Shown here in pieces: positions 1-7,003 of a DNA stretch of 8,975 nt (position 1 is its first letter; each line of letters starts with the position of its first letter). Made by a program: the position numbers and the translations under genes. Location: the NCBI GenBank assembly GCA_023423855.1, contig JAFAEU010000302.1, forward strand, positions 1 through 8,975. Direction: 5' to 3'. The notes under the pieces were generated by a model that was not told where the DNA came from, searched no databases, and saw only the letters and a list, made by a program, of their open reading frames with translations. Source of the stretch: Pseudomonadota bacterium (GTDB taxonomy: Bacteria > Pseudomonadota > Gammaproteobacteria > Xanthomonadales > Xanthomonadaceae).

Positions 1-134
1 GGATGGGCGCGGGCGACGCGCGCGAAGGCGTCGTCCAGCGCGAGTCTTTCGCCCGGGGCATCGCGCGATTGCGCCGGTGCCGGCAGGCACGACGCGATCG
101 CGAGCGCGGCGAACGCCGCGGTTCGCAACAGCAT
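1..134 (-). CDS. TolC/CzcC-family outer-membrane efflux protein, N-terminal part only
   Basis: Only the first 44 codons are inside the window; the gene runs off the left edge. The start is ATG at 134-132, preceded by a good Shine-Dalgarno (GGAGAA, 146-141) with a 6-nt spacer. The protein opens with a short hydrophobic signal-like stretch (MLLRTAAFAALAIASC), and a Cys at residue 16 could be a lipobox cysteine or simply lie near a signal peptidase I site. It then reads ERLALDDAFARVARAH, which matches the opening helix of mature TolC/CzcC proteins (L-x-L-x-x-A-x-x-x-A, usually followed by NP or HP). Family members form the outer-membrane channel of tripartite efflux pumps. The small His-rich exported protein directly upstream argues for a heavy-metal (CzcC/CusC) pump rather than a drug pump. 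Family assignment is fair; substrate is inference, because the membrane fusion and RND genes expected downstream are outside the window. Confidence 0.6.
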   Translation of the reverse strand, partial: MLLRTAAFAALAIASCLPAPAQSRDAPGERLALDDAFARVARAH

Positions 135-140
135 GGGAGG

Positions 141-146
141 TTCTCC
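141..146 (-). promoter_or_regulatory. Shine-Dalgarno of the efflux gene
   Basis: On the minus strand GGAGAA lies 6 nt upstream of the ATG at 134 and fixes that start. The surrounding GGAGAACCTCC can form a 4-bp hairpin that would partly hide the ribosome site; whether this matters is unknown. Confidence 0.6.
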
Positions 147-188
147 GATCGGGGGTGACGGCAGCGGCGCGGGTAGCCGCGCGGGGCG

Positions 189-563
189 TCAGGCGGCGAT
201 CGGCGGGCGCAGCGGGTCGTCGCCGGCGTTATCCGGCGGGAAGGCGTGGACGCGCGCGTCAGGCGGCGCTGATAACGCGTGCGCCGGCAGCGGCAGCGCC
301 ATCGGCAGCACCGCGCAGGCGTGCCCGCAGCAGGTGGCGAGATGCATCACCAGATGCATCACTTCGCCGCCGTCGCCGGGCTGCGGCGCATCGGCATGGT
401 CGTGCCCGCTGGCGTCGCCGCCGCGGTGGTCGCCGGCGTGTTCGATGGCTTCGTGGGCCTCGGCCGCGAACGAGAGGGCGGGCGCCGCCGCGACCGCGAA
501 CGCCAGCAACGCCAGCATCGCGATGCTGGCGAGCGCGCGGAACGGGGGGCGGCGGACGGACAT
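189..563 (-). CDS. Small exported His-rich protein, CzcI/CopL-like (metal resistance)
   Basis: A 124-aa protein when started at ATG 563. It has a basic N-terminus (MSVRRPPFR), a hydrophobic core at about residues 9-32 and likely cleavage near SFA-AEA (about residue 34), so it is predicted to be exported. The mature part is rich in His with Asp/Glu (HEAIEHAGDH, GHDHAD), then MHLVMHLATCCGHAC with a Cys pair and a third Cys, and ends in PLRPPIAA. His/Cys-rich small periplasmic proteins of this build precede CzcC (CzcI) or copper genes (CopL, which often ends in RPPI). The next gene, 54 bp downstream, is a CzcC-like protein, which favours the CzcI role of a periplasmic accessory or regulatory metal-binding protein. 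No strong ribosome site precedes ATG 563, so ATG 584 or 647 are possible, but both would put extra residues before the signal peptide. Export and His-richness are visible; the metal role is inferred from composition and neighbour. Confidence 0.6.
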   Translation of the reverse strand: MSVRRPPFRALASIAMLALLAFAVAAAPALSFAAEAHEAIEHAGDHRGGDASGHDHADAPQPGDGGEVMHLVMHLATCCGHACAVLPMALPLPAHALSAPPDARVHAFPPDNAGDDPLRPPIAA

Positions 564-603
564 GCGCGGCAGGTTAGCCGCCATGCGGGGCGTTACACAA
601 TTG

Positions 604-616
604 CCGGCGACGCCGG
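604..616. promoter_or_regulatory. Short interrupted palindrome upstream of the CzcI-like gene
   Basis: CCGGCG-A-CGCCGG is a 13-bp interrupted palindrome about 40 bp upstream of the CzcI-like start. Its position would suit an operator for a metal-responsive regulator, but in DNA this GC-rich such palindromes arise by chance. Confidence 0.2.
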
Positions 617-640
617 TACGGGCACTCCCTCCACGAGGCA

Positions 641-718
641 CTGTCATCCCGAGCGCAGCGAGGGATCTTGTTCCAGTGCTCGCGGAGACAAGATCCCTCG
701 CTGCGCTCGGGATGACAG
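641..718. repeat. Perfect 31-bp inverted repeat (extragenic hairpin element)
   Basis: The arms at 641-671 and 688-718 are exact reverse complements around a 16-nt centre. The left arm begins CTGTCATCCCGAGCGCAGCG and continues AGGGATCTTGT. It lies 10 bp beyond the stop of the acetyltransferase gene and upstream of the CzcI-like gene, so the long stem could end or protect the acetyltransferase transcript. There is no U-tract, so it is not a classical intrinsic terminator. The GTCATCCCGAGCGCAGCGAGGGATC core resembles a repeat I recall as widespread between genes in many bacteria; copy number in this genome cannot be judged here. Confidence 0.9.
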
Positions 719-728
719 GATCAGGGCT

Positions 729-3437
729 TCAGCCCGGCGCGCCGGTGCCGGTCGCGATCGGCAGGCGCACGAGCATCAGCCCCGGCTCGTCCGGATCGGG
801 CGAGATGTCGAAGCCCAGCTGCTCGCACATCGCCAGCATGCCGCGGTTCTGGCGCAGCACCTGGCCTTCGACCTCGCGCAGGCCCAGCCAGCCGGCAACT
901 TCGATCATGATCCGCATCAGCTGCCAGCCGATGCCGTGGCCCTTGAGGTCCGAGCGCACGAGGATGCCGTACTCGCCGCGCTCGTAGTTGGCGTCGGCGT
1001 GCAGGCGCACCGCGCCGAGCATCGCGCCGGCGGCGTCCAGGGCGACCAGCGCGATCGAGCGGGCGTAGTCCATCTGCGTCAGTCGGGCGATGAACTCGTG
1101 GCTGAAGTGCTTCACCGACTGGAAGAAGCGCAGCCGCAGGTCCTCGTCGGTGACGTGGGTGAAGAACTCGCGGAACAGGGCCTCGTCCTCCGGCCGCACC
1201 GGGCGCACGAAGGCGGGCGCGCCGTCGGCCAGCGCGATCGTGCGCTCCCACTCGGCCGGGTAGGGAAAGATCGCGAAGCGCGGATGGCCGCGGCCCTTGT
1301 GCAGCGGTTCGACCGGGCCGACCAGGATGCGCGCGTCGACCGCGACCACGCCGTCGGCGTCGGCCAGCAGCGGGTTGAGGCTCATCTGCCGGATCTCCGG
1401 CACGTCGGCGGCGAGCTGGGCCAGCTTCACCAGCGCCAGCGCGACCTCGCGCTCGTCCGCGGCGGGCTGGTTGCGGTGCGCCTTGAGCCGGCGCGAGACG
1501 CGCGTGCGTTCGATCAGCTCGTGCGCCAGGCGCAGGTCGAGCGGTGGCAGGGCGAGGGCGAGGTCGTCGACCACGCGCACCGCGGTGCCGCCGCGGCCGA
1601 ACACGATCACCGGGCCGAACACCGGGTCGTCGGCGATCGCGGCGATCAGTTCGCGCGCGTCGGGGCGATGCGCCATCGCCTGCACGGTCATGCCGCGGAT
1701 GCGTGCGTCGGGCCGGCGCTCGCGCGCCAGCCGCAGCACGTCGGCCGCGGCGTCGCGCACCGCCTGCGCGCTGGCGAGGTTGAGGCGCACACCGTCGACC
1801 ACGGTCTTGTGCGCGATGTCGGGCGAATCGATCTTCACCGCGACCGTGTGCCCGGCTGCGAGCAGCGGTTCGGCGAGACGCACGGCAGCGTCGGGATCGA
1901 CCGCGGCGAATGGCGGCTCGAACGGCAGGCCGTAGGCGTCGAGGATGCGCGCGGTGGTTTGCGGATCAAGCTGTACTTCGCCGCGCGCCACCGCTTCGCT
2001 TGCCAGCGCGCGCGCCGCCGCGGCGTCGACCGCGAAATCGCGCGGCAGGCTCGGCGGCGTCTCCATCAGCGCCTGCTGCGCCTCGCGGTAGTGCACGAGA
2101 TGCATGAAGCCGTGCACGGCCTCGGTCTCGGTGGCGTAACTCGGCACCTGCGCGGCGTGCAGCGCGGCGTGCGCGGCGGCGTCCTCGGCCAGCCAGACCG
2201 CGAACACAGGCTTGCGCGCGGCGTGGCCCTTGCGATTAGCCAGCACGCCGGCCAGCGCCTGCGCCGCCTCCAGCGGCGCGGTGAACGCGGTCGGCACGTT
2301 GACCACCAGCAGCGCGTCGTTGTGCGGGTCGGCCAGCAGCGCCTCGATCGCGGTCGCGTAGCGTTCGCCGTCGGCGTCGACCACGATGTCGACCGGGTTG
2401 TCCTGCGACCAGCCGCCGGGCAGCAGCCTGTCGAGCGCGGCGACGGTCTCCGGCGACAGCGCCGCCACCGTGCCGCCGAGCCGGACCAACTGCTGCGCGG
2501 CGAGCACGCCCACGCCGCCGCCGTTGCCGAGGATGGCCAGGCGCCGGCCCGGGAAGGTGCGCAGCGTGCCCAGCGTTTCCGCGGCGGCGAACAGGTCGTC
2601 GAGCGCATCGACCTGCAGCAGGCCGGCGCGCCGGAATGCGGCGGCGTGCACCGCCTCGGGCGGCGCCAGCGCGCGCAGGCCAACCTCGGCGATGCGCTGC
2701 GGCGCCTGCGGCCGCGCCGACTTCACCACGACCACCGGCTTGGCGCGCGCGGCTGCGCGCGCAGCCGACATGAACTTGCGCGCATTGCCGACGTGCTCGA
2801 CGTACAGCAGGATCGCGCGGGTATGGCGGTCGGTGGCAAGGTGGTCGAGCAGGTCGGCGAAGTCGACGTCGAGCGCGTCGCCGAGCGAGACCACCGCCGA
2901 GAACCCGATCGAGCGCGCGCCGCCCCATTCCACCAGCGCCGCGGCGATCGCGCTCGATTCCGAGACCAGCGCGAGGTCGCCCGGCGGCGGCATGCGCGCG
3001 GCGATGCTGGCGTTGAGCTTCGCATGCGGCGCGATCACGCCGAGGCAGTGCGGGCCGAGGATGCGCATGCCGTGCGGCCGCGCCGCGCGCGCGATCTCGG
3101 CCTCGAACGCGGCGCGACCGGCGCCGAGTTCGGCGGTAAGTACGATCGCCGCGCCGACGCCGCACTTGGCCGCTTCGGCGACGAGCTTCGGCACCACCGC
3201 CGGCGGCGCGGTGATCGCCACCAGGTCCGGCACCCAGGGCAGGTCGCGCACGTGCGCGACGGTGGCGATGCCGTCGATCTCGCGGTGCTTCGGGCTGACC
3301 CAGCCGATGTTGCCGGCGAACCCGGAGGCGAGCAGGTTGCGCATCACCGCGCGCCCGGCCGAGCGTTCGCGCGGGCTGCCGCCGACCACCGCGACCGAGG
3401 CGGGCTCGAACACCGATTCGAGGCGGTAGGTGCTCAT
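729..3437 (-). CDS. patZ: Pat/PatZ-type protein lysine acetyltransferase (ACS-like domains plus GNAT)
   Basis: A 902-aa cytoplasmic protein with the architecture of Salmonella Pat and E. coli PatZ (YfiQ), which are about 886 aa. Residues 1-135 are a CoA-binding Rossmann domain (AVVGGSPRERSAGRAV). Residues 150-460 are succinyl-CoA-ligase-like domains, 475-705 an ATP-grasp-like domain (SPDIAHKTVVDGVRL, DPVFGPVIVFGRGG), and about 742-900 a GNAT acetyltransferase. The GNAT part shows the acetyl-CoA loop KGHGIG (832-837) and Glu822 in GEYGILVRSD, which aligns by eye with the catalytic Glu of Salmonella Pat. In ADP-forming acyl-CoA synthetases a phospho-histidine loop (SHTGS type) follows KPVxxxKS; here residues 245-262 lack it, so the ligase half is probably regulatory, as in Pat. 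Known Pat enzymes acetylate acetyl-CoA synthetase and other metabolic enzymes and switch them off. ATG 3437 starts directly at the conserved N-terminus; its ribosome site is weak. The gene appears monocistronic, with 214 bp upstream and a hairpin repeat downstream. Confidence 0.92.
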   Translation of the reverse strand: MSTYRLESVFEPASVAVVGGSPRERSAGRAVMRNLLASGFAGNIGWVSPKHREIDGIATVAHVRDLPWVPDLVAITAPPAVVPKLVAEAAKCGVGAAIVLTAELGAGRAAFEAEIARAARPHGMRILGPHCLGVIAPHAKLNASIAARMPPPGDLALVSESSAIAAALVEWGGARSIGFSAVVSLGDALDVDFADLLDHLATDRHTRAILLYVEHVGNARKFMSAARAAARAKPVVVVKSARPQAPQRIAEVGLRALAPPEAVHAAAFRRAGLLQVDALDDLFAAAETLGTLRTFPGRRLAILGNGGGVGVLAAQQLVRLGGTVAALSPETVAALDRLLPGGWSQDNPVDIVVDADGERYATAIEALLADPHNDALLVVNVPTAFTAPLEAAQALAGVLANRKGHAARKPVFAVWLAEDAAAHAALHAAQVPSYATETEAVHGFMHLVHYREAQQALMETPPSLPRDFAVDAAAARALASEAVARGEVQLDPQTTARILDAYGLPFEPPFAAVDPDAAVRLAEPLLAAGHTVAVKIDSPDIAHKTVVDGVRLNLASAQAVRDAAADVLRLARERRPDARIRGMTVQAMAHRPDARELIAAIADDPVFGPVIVFGRGGTAVRVVDDLALALPPLDLRLAHELIERTRVSRRLKAHRNQPAADEREVALALVKLAQLAADVPEIRQMSLNPLLADADGVVAVDARILVGPVEPLHKGRGHPRFAIFPYPAEWERTIALADGAPAFVRPVRPEDEALFREFFTHVTDEDLRLRFFQSVKHFSHEFIARLTQMDYARSIALVALDAAGAMLGAVRLHADANYERGEYGILVRSDLKGHGIGWQLMRIMIEVAGWLGLREVEGQVLRQNRGMLAMCEQLGFDISPDPDEPGLMLVRLPIATGTGAPG

Positions 3438-3492
3438 GCGGTGGACCCGGCCGGCGTGTCAGCGCATGGTAGCGGCGCGGGATGGTGGCGTC

Positions 3493-3540
3493 ATTGCATG
3501 GTGTGAACGTATGCGCGGCGCAAGCCGGGCAGCATGCAAT
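3493..3540. promoter_or_regulatory. Spaced 8-bp inverted repeat upstream of patZ
   Basis: ATTGCATG (3493-3500) and CATGCAAT (3533-3540) are exact reverse complements separated by 32 bp, ending about 55 bp upstream of the patZ start. They could be paired operator half-sites. No convincing -35/-10 pair is visible in the 3438-3651 gap, so the patZ promoter is not located. Confidence 0.25.
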
Positions 3541-3573
3541 CGACGGCAGGCAGGTGTCGTTGCAGGGGCAGGA

Positions 3574-3599
3574 TGCCGGTCAGGCCTGGGATGACGGCA
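3574..3599 (-). terminator. Possible hairpin downstream of parB
   Basis: On the minus strand TGCCGTCA pairs with TGACCGGCA, with one bulged base and a 9-nt loop, 52 bp past the parB stop. There is no U-tract. It could be a weak terminator or a decayed copy of an extragenic repeat, since it also contains GTCATCCC, as the repeats at 641 and 8405 do. Confidence 0.35.
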
Positions 3600-3651
3600 A
3601 GAGAGGCGTCATGGCGGCCTCACGCCGAATTACGGCTCTGTGGCCCGCCGG

Positions 3652-4578
3652 CTATCTGCGCCGCAGCCGCTCCAGAACCCCGTCGAGCGCATCGAGGTTG
3701 GCGTAGTGGATCACCAGCTTGCCCTTGTTGCCGCGGCCGTTGCTGATGCTGACCCGGGCGCCGAGGGTTTCGGACAGTTCGTTCTCGAGCGTGGCGATGT
3801 CGGGCGAGGCCGGGCCCCTGCCGACGGTCTTCTTCTTCGGCGACGTCGGCACCTTGCCGGCGGCGAACTGCGCGGCGCGGTGTTCGACCTCGCGCACCGA
3901 CCAGCCGTGTTCGGCGGCTTCGGAGGCGAGCTTGCTGGCCAGCTCCGGCGACAGCGTCAGCAGCGCGCGGGCGTGGCCCATCTCCAGGCGCTTGGCCTCG
4001 AGCAGGGCGCGGATCGCCGGCGGCAGTTCGAGCAGGCGCAGCAGGTTCGACACCGCTGCGCGCGAGCGGCCGACGGCTTCGGCGGTGGCGGCGTGGGTCA
4101 GGTCGAACTCGTCGATCAGGCGCTGCAGGGCCTGCGCTTCCTCCAGCGGGTTGAGGTCCTCGCGCTGGATGTTCTCGATCAGCGCCATCGCGACCACGGT
4201 GCGGTCGTCGACCTCGCGCACGACCACCGGGATCTCGGCCAGGCCCGCCTGCTTGGACGCGCGCCAGCGGCGTTCGCCGGCGATGATCTCGTAGGTGCGG
4301 TCGGGCAGCATGCGCACCACGATCGGCTGGATCACGCCCTGGGCCTTGATCGACTCGCTCAGCTCGGTGAGCTTGTCGGCGTCCATGCCGCGGCGCGGCT
4401 GGTACTTGCCCGGGCGCAGCGCGTCGACCGGCAGGTTGCGCAGGGTGTCGCCCGGCGTGGCTTCGAGCTTCGGCGCCTCGGCGGCGGCCTTCGGGCCGAG
4501 CAGGGCTTCCAGGCCGCGGCCGAGGCCGCGCTTCTTGGCCGGTGCATTCTTGGCGGGCGCGCTCTTGGCGGCGCTCAT
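3652..4578 (-). CDS. parB: Chromosome partitioning protein ParB (CTPase, parS-binding)
   Basis: A 308-aa ParB of normal chromosomal length. In order: a Lys/Ala-rich N-terminus carrying the ParA-contact motif RGLGRGLEALLG (17-28); a linker; the ParB/Srx-like CTP-binding domain with GERRWRA (101-107) and ENIQRE (135-140); a helix-turn-helix at about 160-183 (AEAVGRSRAAVSNLLRLL); and a C-terminal dimerisation region (about 260-308). ParB binds parS sites near the origin, spreads as a CTP-dependent clamp, and works with ParA to segregate the origin region. ATG 4578 overlaps the parA stop as ATGA, and GGAGA sits 7 nt upstream inside parA, so the genes are translationally coupled. An upstream extension in this frame exists but lies inside parA and has no ParB homology. 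No parS-like sequence (TGTTTCACGTGAAACA type) was seen in the window. Confidence 0.96.
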   Translation of the reverse strand: MSAAKSAPAKNAPAKKRGLGRGLEALLGPKAAAEAPKLEATPGDTLRNLPVDALRPGKYQPRRGMDADKLTELSESIKAQGVIQPIVVRMLPDRTYEIIAGERRWRASKQAGLAEIPVVVREVDDRTVVAMALIENIQREDLNPLEEAQALQRLIDEFDLTHAATAEAVGRSRAAVSNLLRLLELPPAIRALLEAKRLEMGHARALLTLSPELASKLASEAAEHGWSVREVEHRAAQFAAGKVPTSPKKKTVGRGPASPDIATLENELSETLGARVSISNGRGNKGKLVIHYANLDALDGVLERLRRR

Positions 4579-5399
4579 GCCGGGGTCTCCGTCACGTTCG
4601 GTTCCTTCTTCTGTGGTTCGGCGGCCGCCTGCGCGCGTTCGCGCTGGCGGCGCAGCACTTCGCCGGCGAGGCCGAGGTAGGCGATGCCGCCGCGCGAGCC
4701 GCGGTCGTAGCCGATGATGCTCTGGCCGTGGCTCGGCGCCTCGGCCAGGCGCACGTTGCGCGGGACGATGGTGCGGAACACCTTGTCGCCGAAGTGCTGC
4801 ACCAGCTCCGCCGACACTGCGTTGGCGAGGTTGTTGCGTACGTCGAACATGGTGCGCAGCACGCCCTCGATTTCGAGGTCCGGGTTGAGCCGCTGCTTCA
4901 GCGCGTCGATGGTCTGCAGCAGCGAGGTCAGGCCTTCCAGCGCGTAGTACTCGCACTGCATCGGCACCAGCACCGAATCCGACGCGGTCAGCGCGTTGAG
5001 CGTGAGCAGCGACAGCGCCGGCGGGCAGTCGACGATGATGAAGTCGTAGCGCGGGCGCAGTGGGTCCAACGAGCGCTTGAGGCGCTGTTCGCGGCCTTCC
5101 TCGTCCATCAGCTCGATCTCGGCCGCGGTGAGGTCGGTGTTGCCCGGCAGCAGGTCGTAGCCTTCCGCCGTTTCCATGATCGCGTCCTCGGCGTGCAGTT
5201 CCTCCAGCAGCACGTCGCAGGTCGAGGCGTGCAGGTCGCGCTTGTCGATGCCGCTGCCCATGGTGGCGTTGCCCTGGGCGTCGAGGTCGATCAGCAGCAC
5301 GCGCTTGGGCGTGGCCGCCAGCGCCGCGGCGAGGTTGACCGCGGTGGTCGTCTTGCCGACGCCGCCCTTCTGGTTGGCAATGGCGATGATGCGGGCCAT
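4575..5399 (-). CDS. parA: Chromosome partitioning ATPase ParA (Soj family)
   Basis: A 274-aa Walker-type ATPase. The deviant Walker A motif KGGVGKTT is at 11-18 (signature Lys11 and Lys16), Walker A' LLIDLDAQGN at 35-43 and Walker B IIVDCPP at 121-127. It lacks the N-terminal DNA-binding extension of plasmid type Ia ParA, so it is a Soj-like chromosomal protein. ATP-bound dimers bind the nucleoid non-specifically, and ParB stimulates hydrolysis to pull the origin region. ATG 5399 is chosen because the family begins a few residues before the first beta strand (MARIIAIANQ); translation upstream of it is unlike ParA. The ribosome site is weak (GAGG is too far away). It is the first gene of parAB and lies 191 bp downstream of rsmG on the same strand. 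Confidence 0.97.
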   Translation of the reverse strand: MARIIAIANQKGGVGKTTTAVNLAAALAATPKRVLLIDLDAQGNATMGSGIDKRDLHASTCDVLLEELHAEDAIMETAEGYDLLPGNTDLTAAEIELMDEEGREQRLKRSLDPLRPRYDFIIVDCPPALSLLTLNALTASDSVLVPMQCEYYALEGLTSLLQTIDALKQRLNPDLEIEGVLRTMFDVRNNLANAVSAELVQHFGDKVFRTIVPRNVRLAEAPSHGQSIIGYDRGSRGGIAYLGLAGEVLRRQRERAQAAAEPQKKEPNVTETPA

Positions 5400-5459
5400 G
5401 GGGTCCGGCTGCCTCGGGTTGCGGCGGGAGGTGGCCGCAGACGGCGGCCCGGACCGGGG

Positions 5460-5465
5460 ATTATG
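5460..5465 (-). promoter_or_regulatory. Candidate -10 element for parAB
   Basis: On the minus strand GGCATAATCC contains CATAAT, close to TATAAT and 60 bp upstream of the parA start. No good -35 box lies at the usual distance. It stands out as an AT-rich patch in a very GC-rich 191-bp gap and could give parAB its own promoter apart from rsmG read-through. Confidence 0.3.
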
Positions 5466-5590
5466 CCGCGCCTTGGGAAGAATCGGCGGGCGTCGATGCC
5501 AAACCCGCCGCCGCGGGCCATGGTCCGGACGCGCCGACTCCGCCTTTCCGCTCCCTGCCGTGGCCGGGCCCCGCGCGTCCCGCGCGGCCC

Positions 5591-6232
5591 TCAATCCTCC
5601 CGCGCCACCACCACCAGGTGCCGTTCCGCAGCCAGTTCCGGCACCCGCAGCGGATGCACCGCCTCGACCCGCCAGCCGGCGGGCAGGGCCGCGATTTCCT
5701 CGTCGGGACGCACGCCCTTCATCGCCAGCAGGCGACCGCCGGGCGCCAGCAGGTGGCCGCCGACGGCGACGATGTCGGGCAGGGTCGCCAGCGCGCGGGC
5801 GGTGATCGCGGCATGCTGGCCGGGCTCGTCCAGCGCCTCGGCGCGCGATTCGGCCACGCGCGCGTTGCCGAGCCCGAGCTGGCGGACCGCCTCGCGCAGG
5901 AAGCGCGCCTTCTTGCCGTTCGACTCGACCAGGGTGACCTGCAGCCCGGGATGCGCGATCGCCAGCGGAATGCCGGGCAGGCCGGGGCCGGTGCCGAGGT
6001 CGGCGAGGCTGGCCAGGCCGGCGACGTGCGGCGCCATCGCCAGCGAATCGAGCAGGTGCAGGACGACCATCTGCTGCGGGTCGCGGATCGCGGTGAGGTT
6101 GTAGGTGGCGTTCCAGCGCTGCAGCAGGGTGAGGTAGGCCAGCAGGGGATCGACCAGCGAGGGGGCGAGGCCGAGTTCGGCCAGTCCGGTTTCGAGGGGG
6201 GGGCGCAGCGGGTTCGGGGCGGGGTCGCTCAT
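5591..6232 (-). CDS. rsmG: 16S rRNA (guanine-N7) methyltransferase RsmG (GidB)
   Basis: A 213-aa protein of typical RsmG length. It contains the N-terminal signature [14 protein letters not shown] (39-52) with HLLDSL (59-64), the S-adenosylmethionine motif [16 protein letters not shown] (77-91; many relatives have GSGAGLPG), [10 protein letters not shown] (103-112) and ITARALATL (143-151). RsmG methylates N7 of G527 (E. coli numbering) in the 530 loop of 16S rRNA in the cytoplasm, and its loss gives low-level streptomycin resistance in several bacteria. The start ATG 6232 follows AATGAGGCG, a close-set Shine-Dalgarno. The rsmG-parA-parB order is a widespread near-origin arrangement; the usual upstream partner mnmG (gidA) is absent and a PPTase gene lies there instead. 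Confidence 0.96.
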   Translation of the reverse strand: MSDPAPNPLRPPLETGLAELGLAPSLVDPLLAYLTLLQRWNATYNLTAIRDPQQMVVLHLLDSLAMAPHVAGLASLADLGTGPGLPGIPLAIAHPGLQVTLVESNGKKARFLREAVRQLGLGNARVAESRAEALDEPGQHAAITARALATLPDIVAVGGHLLAPGGRLLAMKGVRPDEEIAALPAGWRVEAVHPLRVPELAAERHLVVVARED

Positions 6233-6270
6233 CGCCTCATTCTAGAGAGGACTTTCGTGCGCGCCTGGTG

Positions 6271-6311
6271 ACCCCCCACCCCAACCCCCCCCCGCAGGCG
6301 GGGGAGGGGCC
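6271..6311 (-). repeat. GC-rich palindromic extragenic repeat, copy 1
   Basis: Read on the minus strand it is CCCCTCCCCCGCCTGCGGGG, then a G-run, then TTGGGGTGGGG. The palindromic part can form a long G/C stem, and the G-rich tail could form a quadruplex. It fills most of the space between the PPTase stop and the rsmG start. The copy at 8939-8975 is near-identical and inverted relative to this one. Similar CCCTCCCCCGC...GCGGGGGAGGG sequences are, from memory, common between genes in Xanthomonadaceae. Confidence 0.85.
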
Positions 6312-6327
6312 TGCGCCGACGCGCGCA

Positions 6328-6918
6328 TCACGCATCCGCCCGCCACGCCAGCGTCGCCAGATAGTCCGGCGCCGGCGCGAACGCATGCAGATGCCAGTCG
6401 CCCGGCGCGCCGAGCGCCGGATCGCAGGCCTCCAGGGTCCAGCCTTCGCCGTCGAGCCTGAACTCCAGCCGCTCCAGGCCGAAGGCGATGCCGCGGCCGT
6501 GCGCCTTGAGCACCGCTTCCTTGGCGCACCACAGGCGCACGAACCAGCGCTCGGCGTCGTCGTGCGGCAGTTCGGCCAGCTGCGCGGCCTCGCGCGGGGT
6601 GAAGAAGCGCTTGGCCAGCGTCATCGCGCTGGGCCGCGGGCGCAGCCATTCGATGTCGGCGCCGACGCGCGCGCCGCGCGCCAGTGCGACCAGCAGCCGT
6701 TCGCCGCTGTGGCTCCAGTTGGCGTCGCGGCCGGCGTGCGCCTGGCCCAGGTGCGGGCGGCCGTGCGCGTCACGCCACAGTGCGAGCGCATCCTCGGGCA
6801 CCGCCAGCTGTCCGGAAAGCCAGCGCCGCGCCAGCGGTTCGGCCGGTTCGCCGCGGCGGTACGGACCCCAGGCGCAGCGGACCGGACCGATGTCGAGGCT
6901 GTGGTCGGCGATGAACAT
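6328..6918 (-). CDS. 4'-phosphopantetheinyl transferase, Sfp/EntD superfamily
   Basis: A 196-aa cytoplasmic enzyme predicted to move the 4'-phosphopantetheine arm of CoA onto a Ser of acyl or peptidyl carrier proteins. Visible motifs are NWSHS (67-71), GADIEW (86-91) with the Mg-binding Asp88 and Glu90, and FVRLWCAKEAVLKAHGRG (126-143) with Trp130, Lys133, Glu134 and Lys138. All core catalytic residues are present; it is shorter than Bacillus Sfp (224 aa). ATG 6918 is chosen because MFIADHSLDIGPVRC is where family similarity begins; a start at 7119 would add 67 low-complexity residues and overlap the divergent ligase. No strong ribosome site is visible. It is divergent from the AMP-ligase, which suggests they serve the same carrier-protein pathway (possibly an aryl-polyene/xanthomonadin pigment). 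The target carrier is not in the window. Confidence 0.88.
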   Translation of the reverse strand: MFIADHSLDIGPVRCAWGPYRRGEPAEPLARRWLSGQLAVPEDALALWRDAHGRPHLGQAHAGRDANWSHSGERLLVALARGARVGADIEWLRPRPSAMTLAKRFFTPREAAQLAELPHDDAERWFVRLWCAKEAVLKAHGRGIAFGLERLEFRLDGEGWTLEACDPALGAPGDWHLHAFAPAPDYLATLAWRADA

Positions 6919-7003
6919 CGCGGCGGCGTTTTCCGTGGCTGCGGCGGCCCAGCGTAAGCTAAGGGGGCAGGGCGGCGTGAACCCGGGGCCGCCGGTCGGA
7001 TCG
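6919..7003. promoter_or_regulatory. Divergent promoter region between PPTase and ligase genes
   Basis: This 85-bp gap must hold promoters for both divergent genes if neither is read through. The least GC-rich patch is GCGTAAGCTAAG (6952-6963); TAAGCT (6955-6960) is a possible plus-strand -10, with only a poor -35 (TTCCGT, 6931-6936). AAGGGGG (6961 region) could be the ribosome site for a GTG start at 6977. Confidence 0.3.

Noticed and set aside
279..3506. A 1075-codon open frame on the plus strand antisense to patZ
   Set aside because: Its product is Arg/His/Asp/Gln-rich with no domain or motif, as expected from the antisense of GC-rich codons. patZ on the other strand has clear full-length homology.
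3502..3517. CRP/Clp binding site upstream of patZ
   Set aside because: Only the TGTGA half is present; after the 6-bp spacer the sequence is GCGCG instead of TCACA.
4542..6104. A long plus-strand open frame across parA and rsmG
   Set aside because: It has low-complexity Arg/Gly/Ala composition and crosses two genes with strong family matches on the minus strand.
3438..6240. parS sites near parAB
   Set aside because: I looked for TGTTTCACGTGAAACA-like palindromes; the few ACGTG/CACGTG occurrences lack the flanking TGTTTC/GAAACA sequence.
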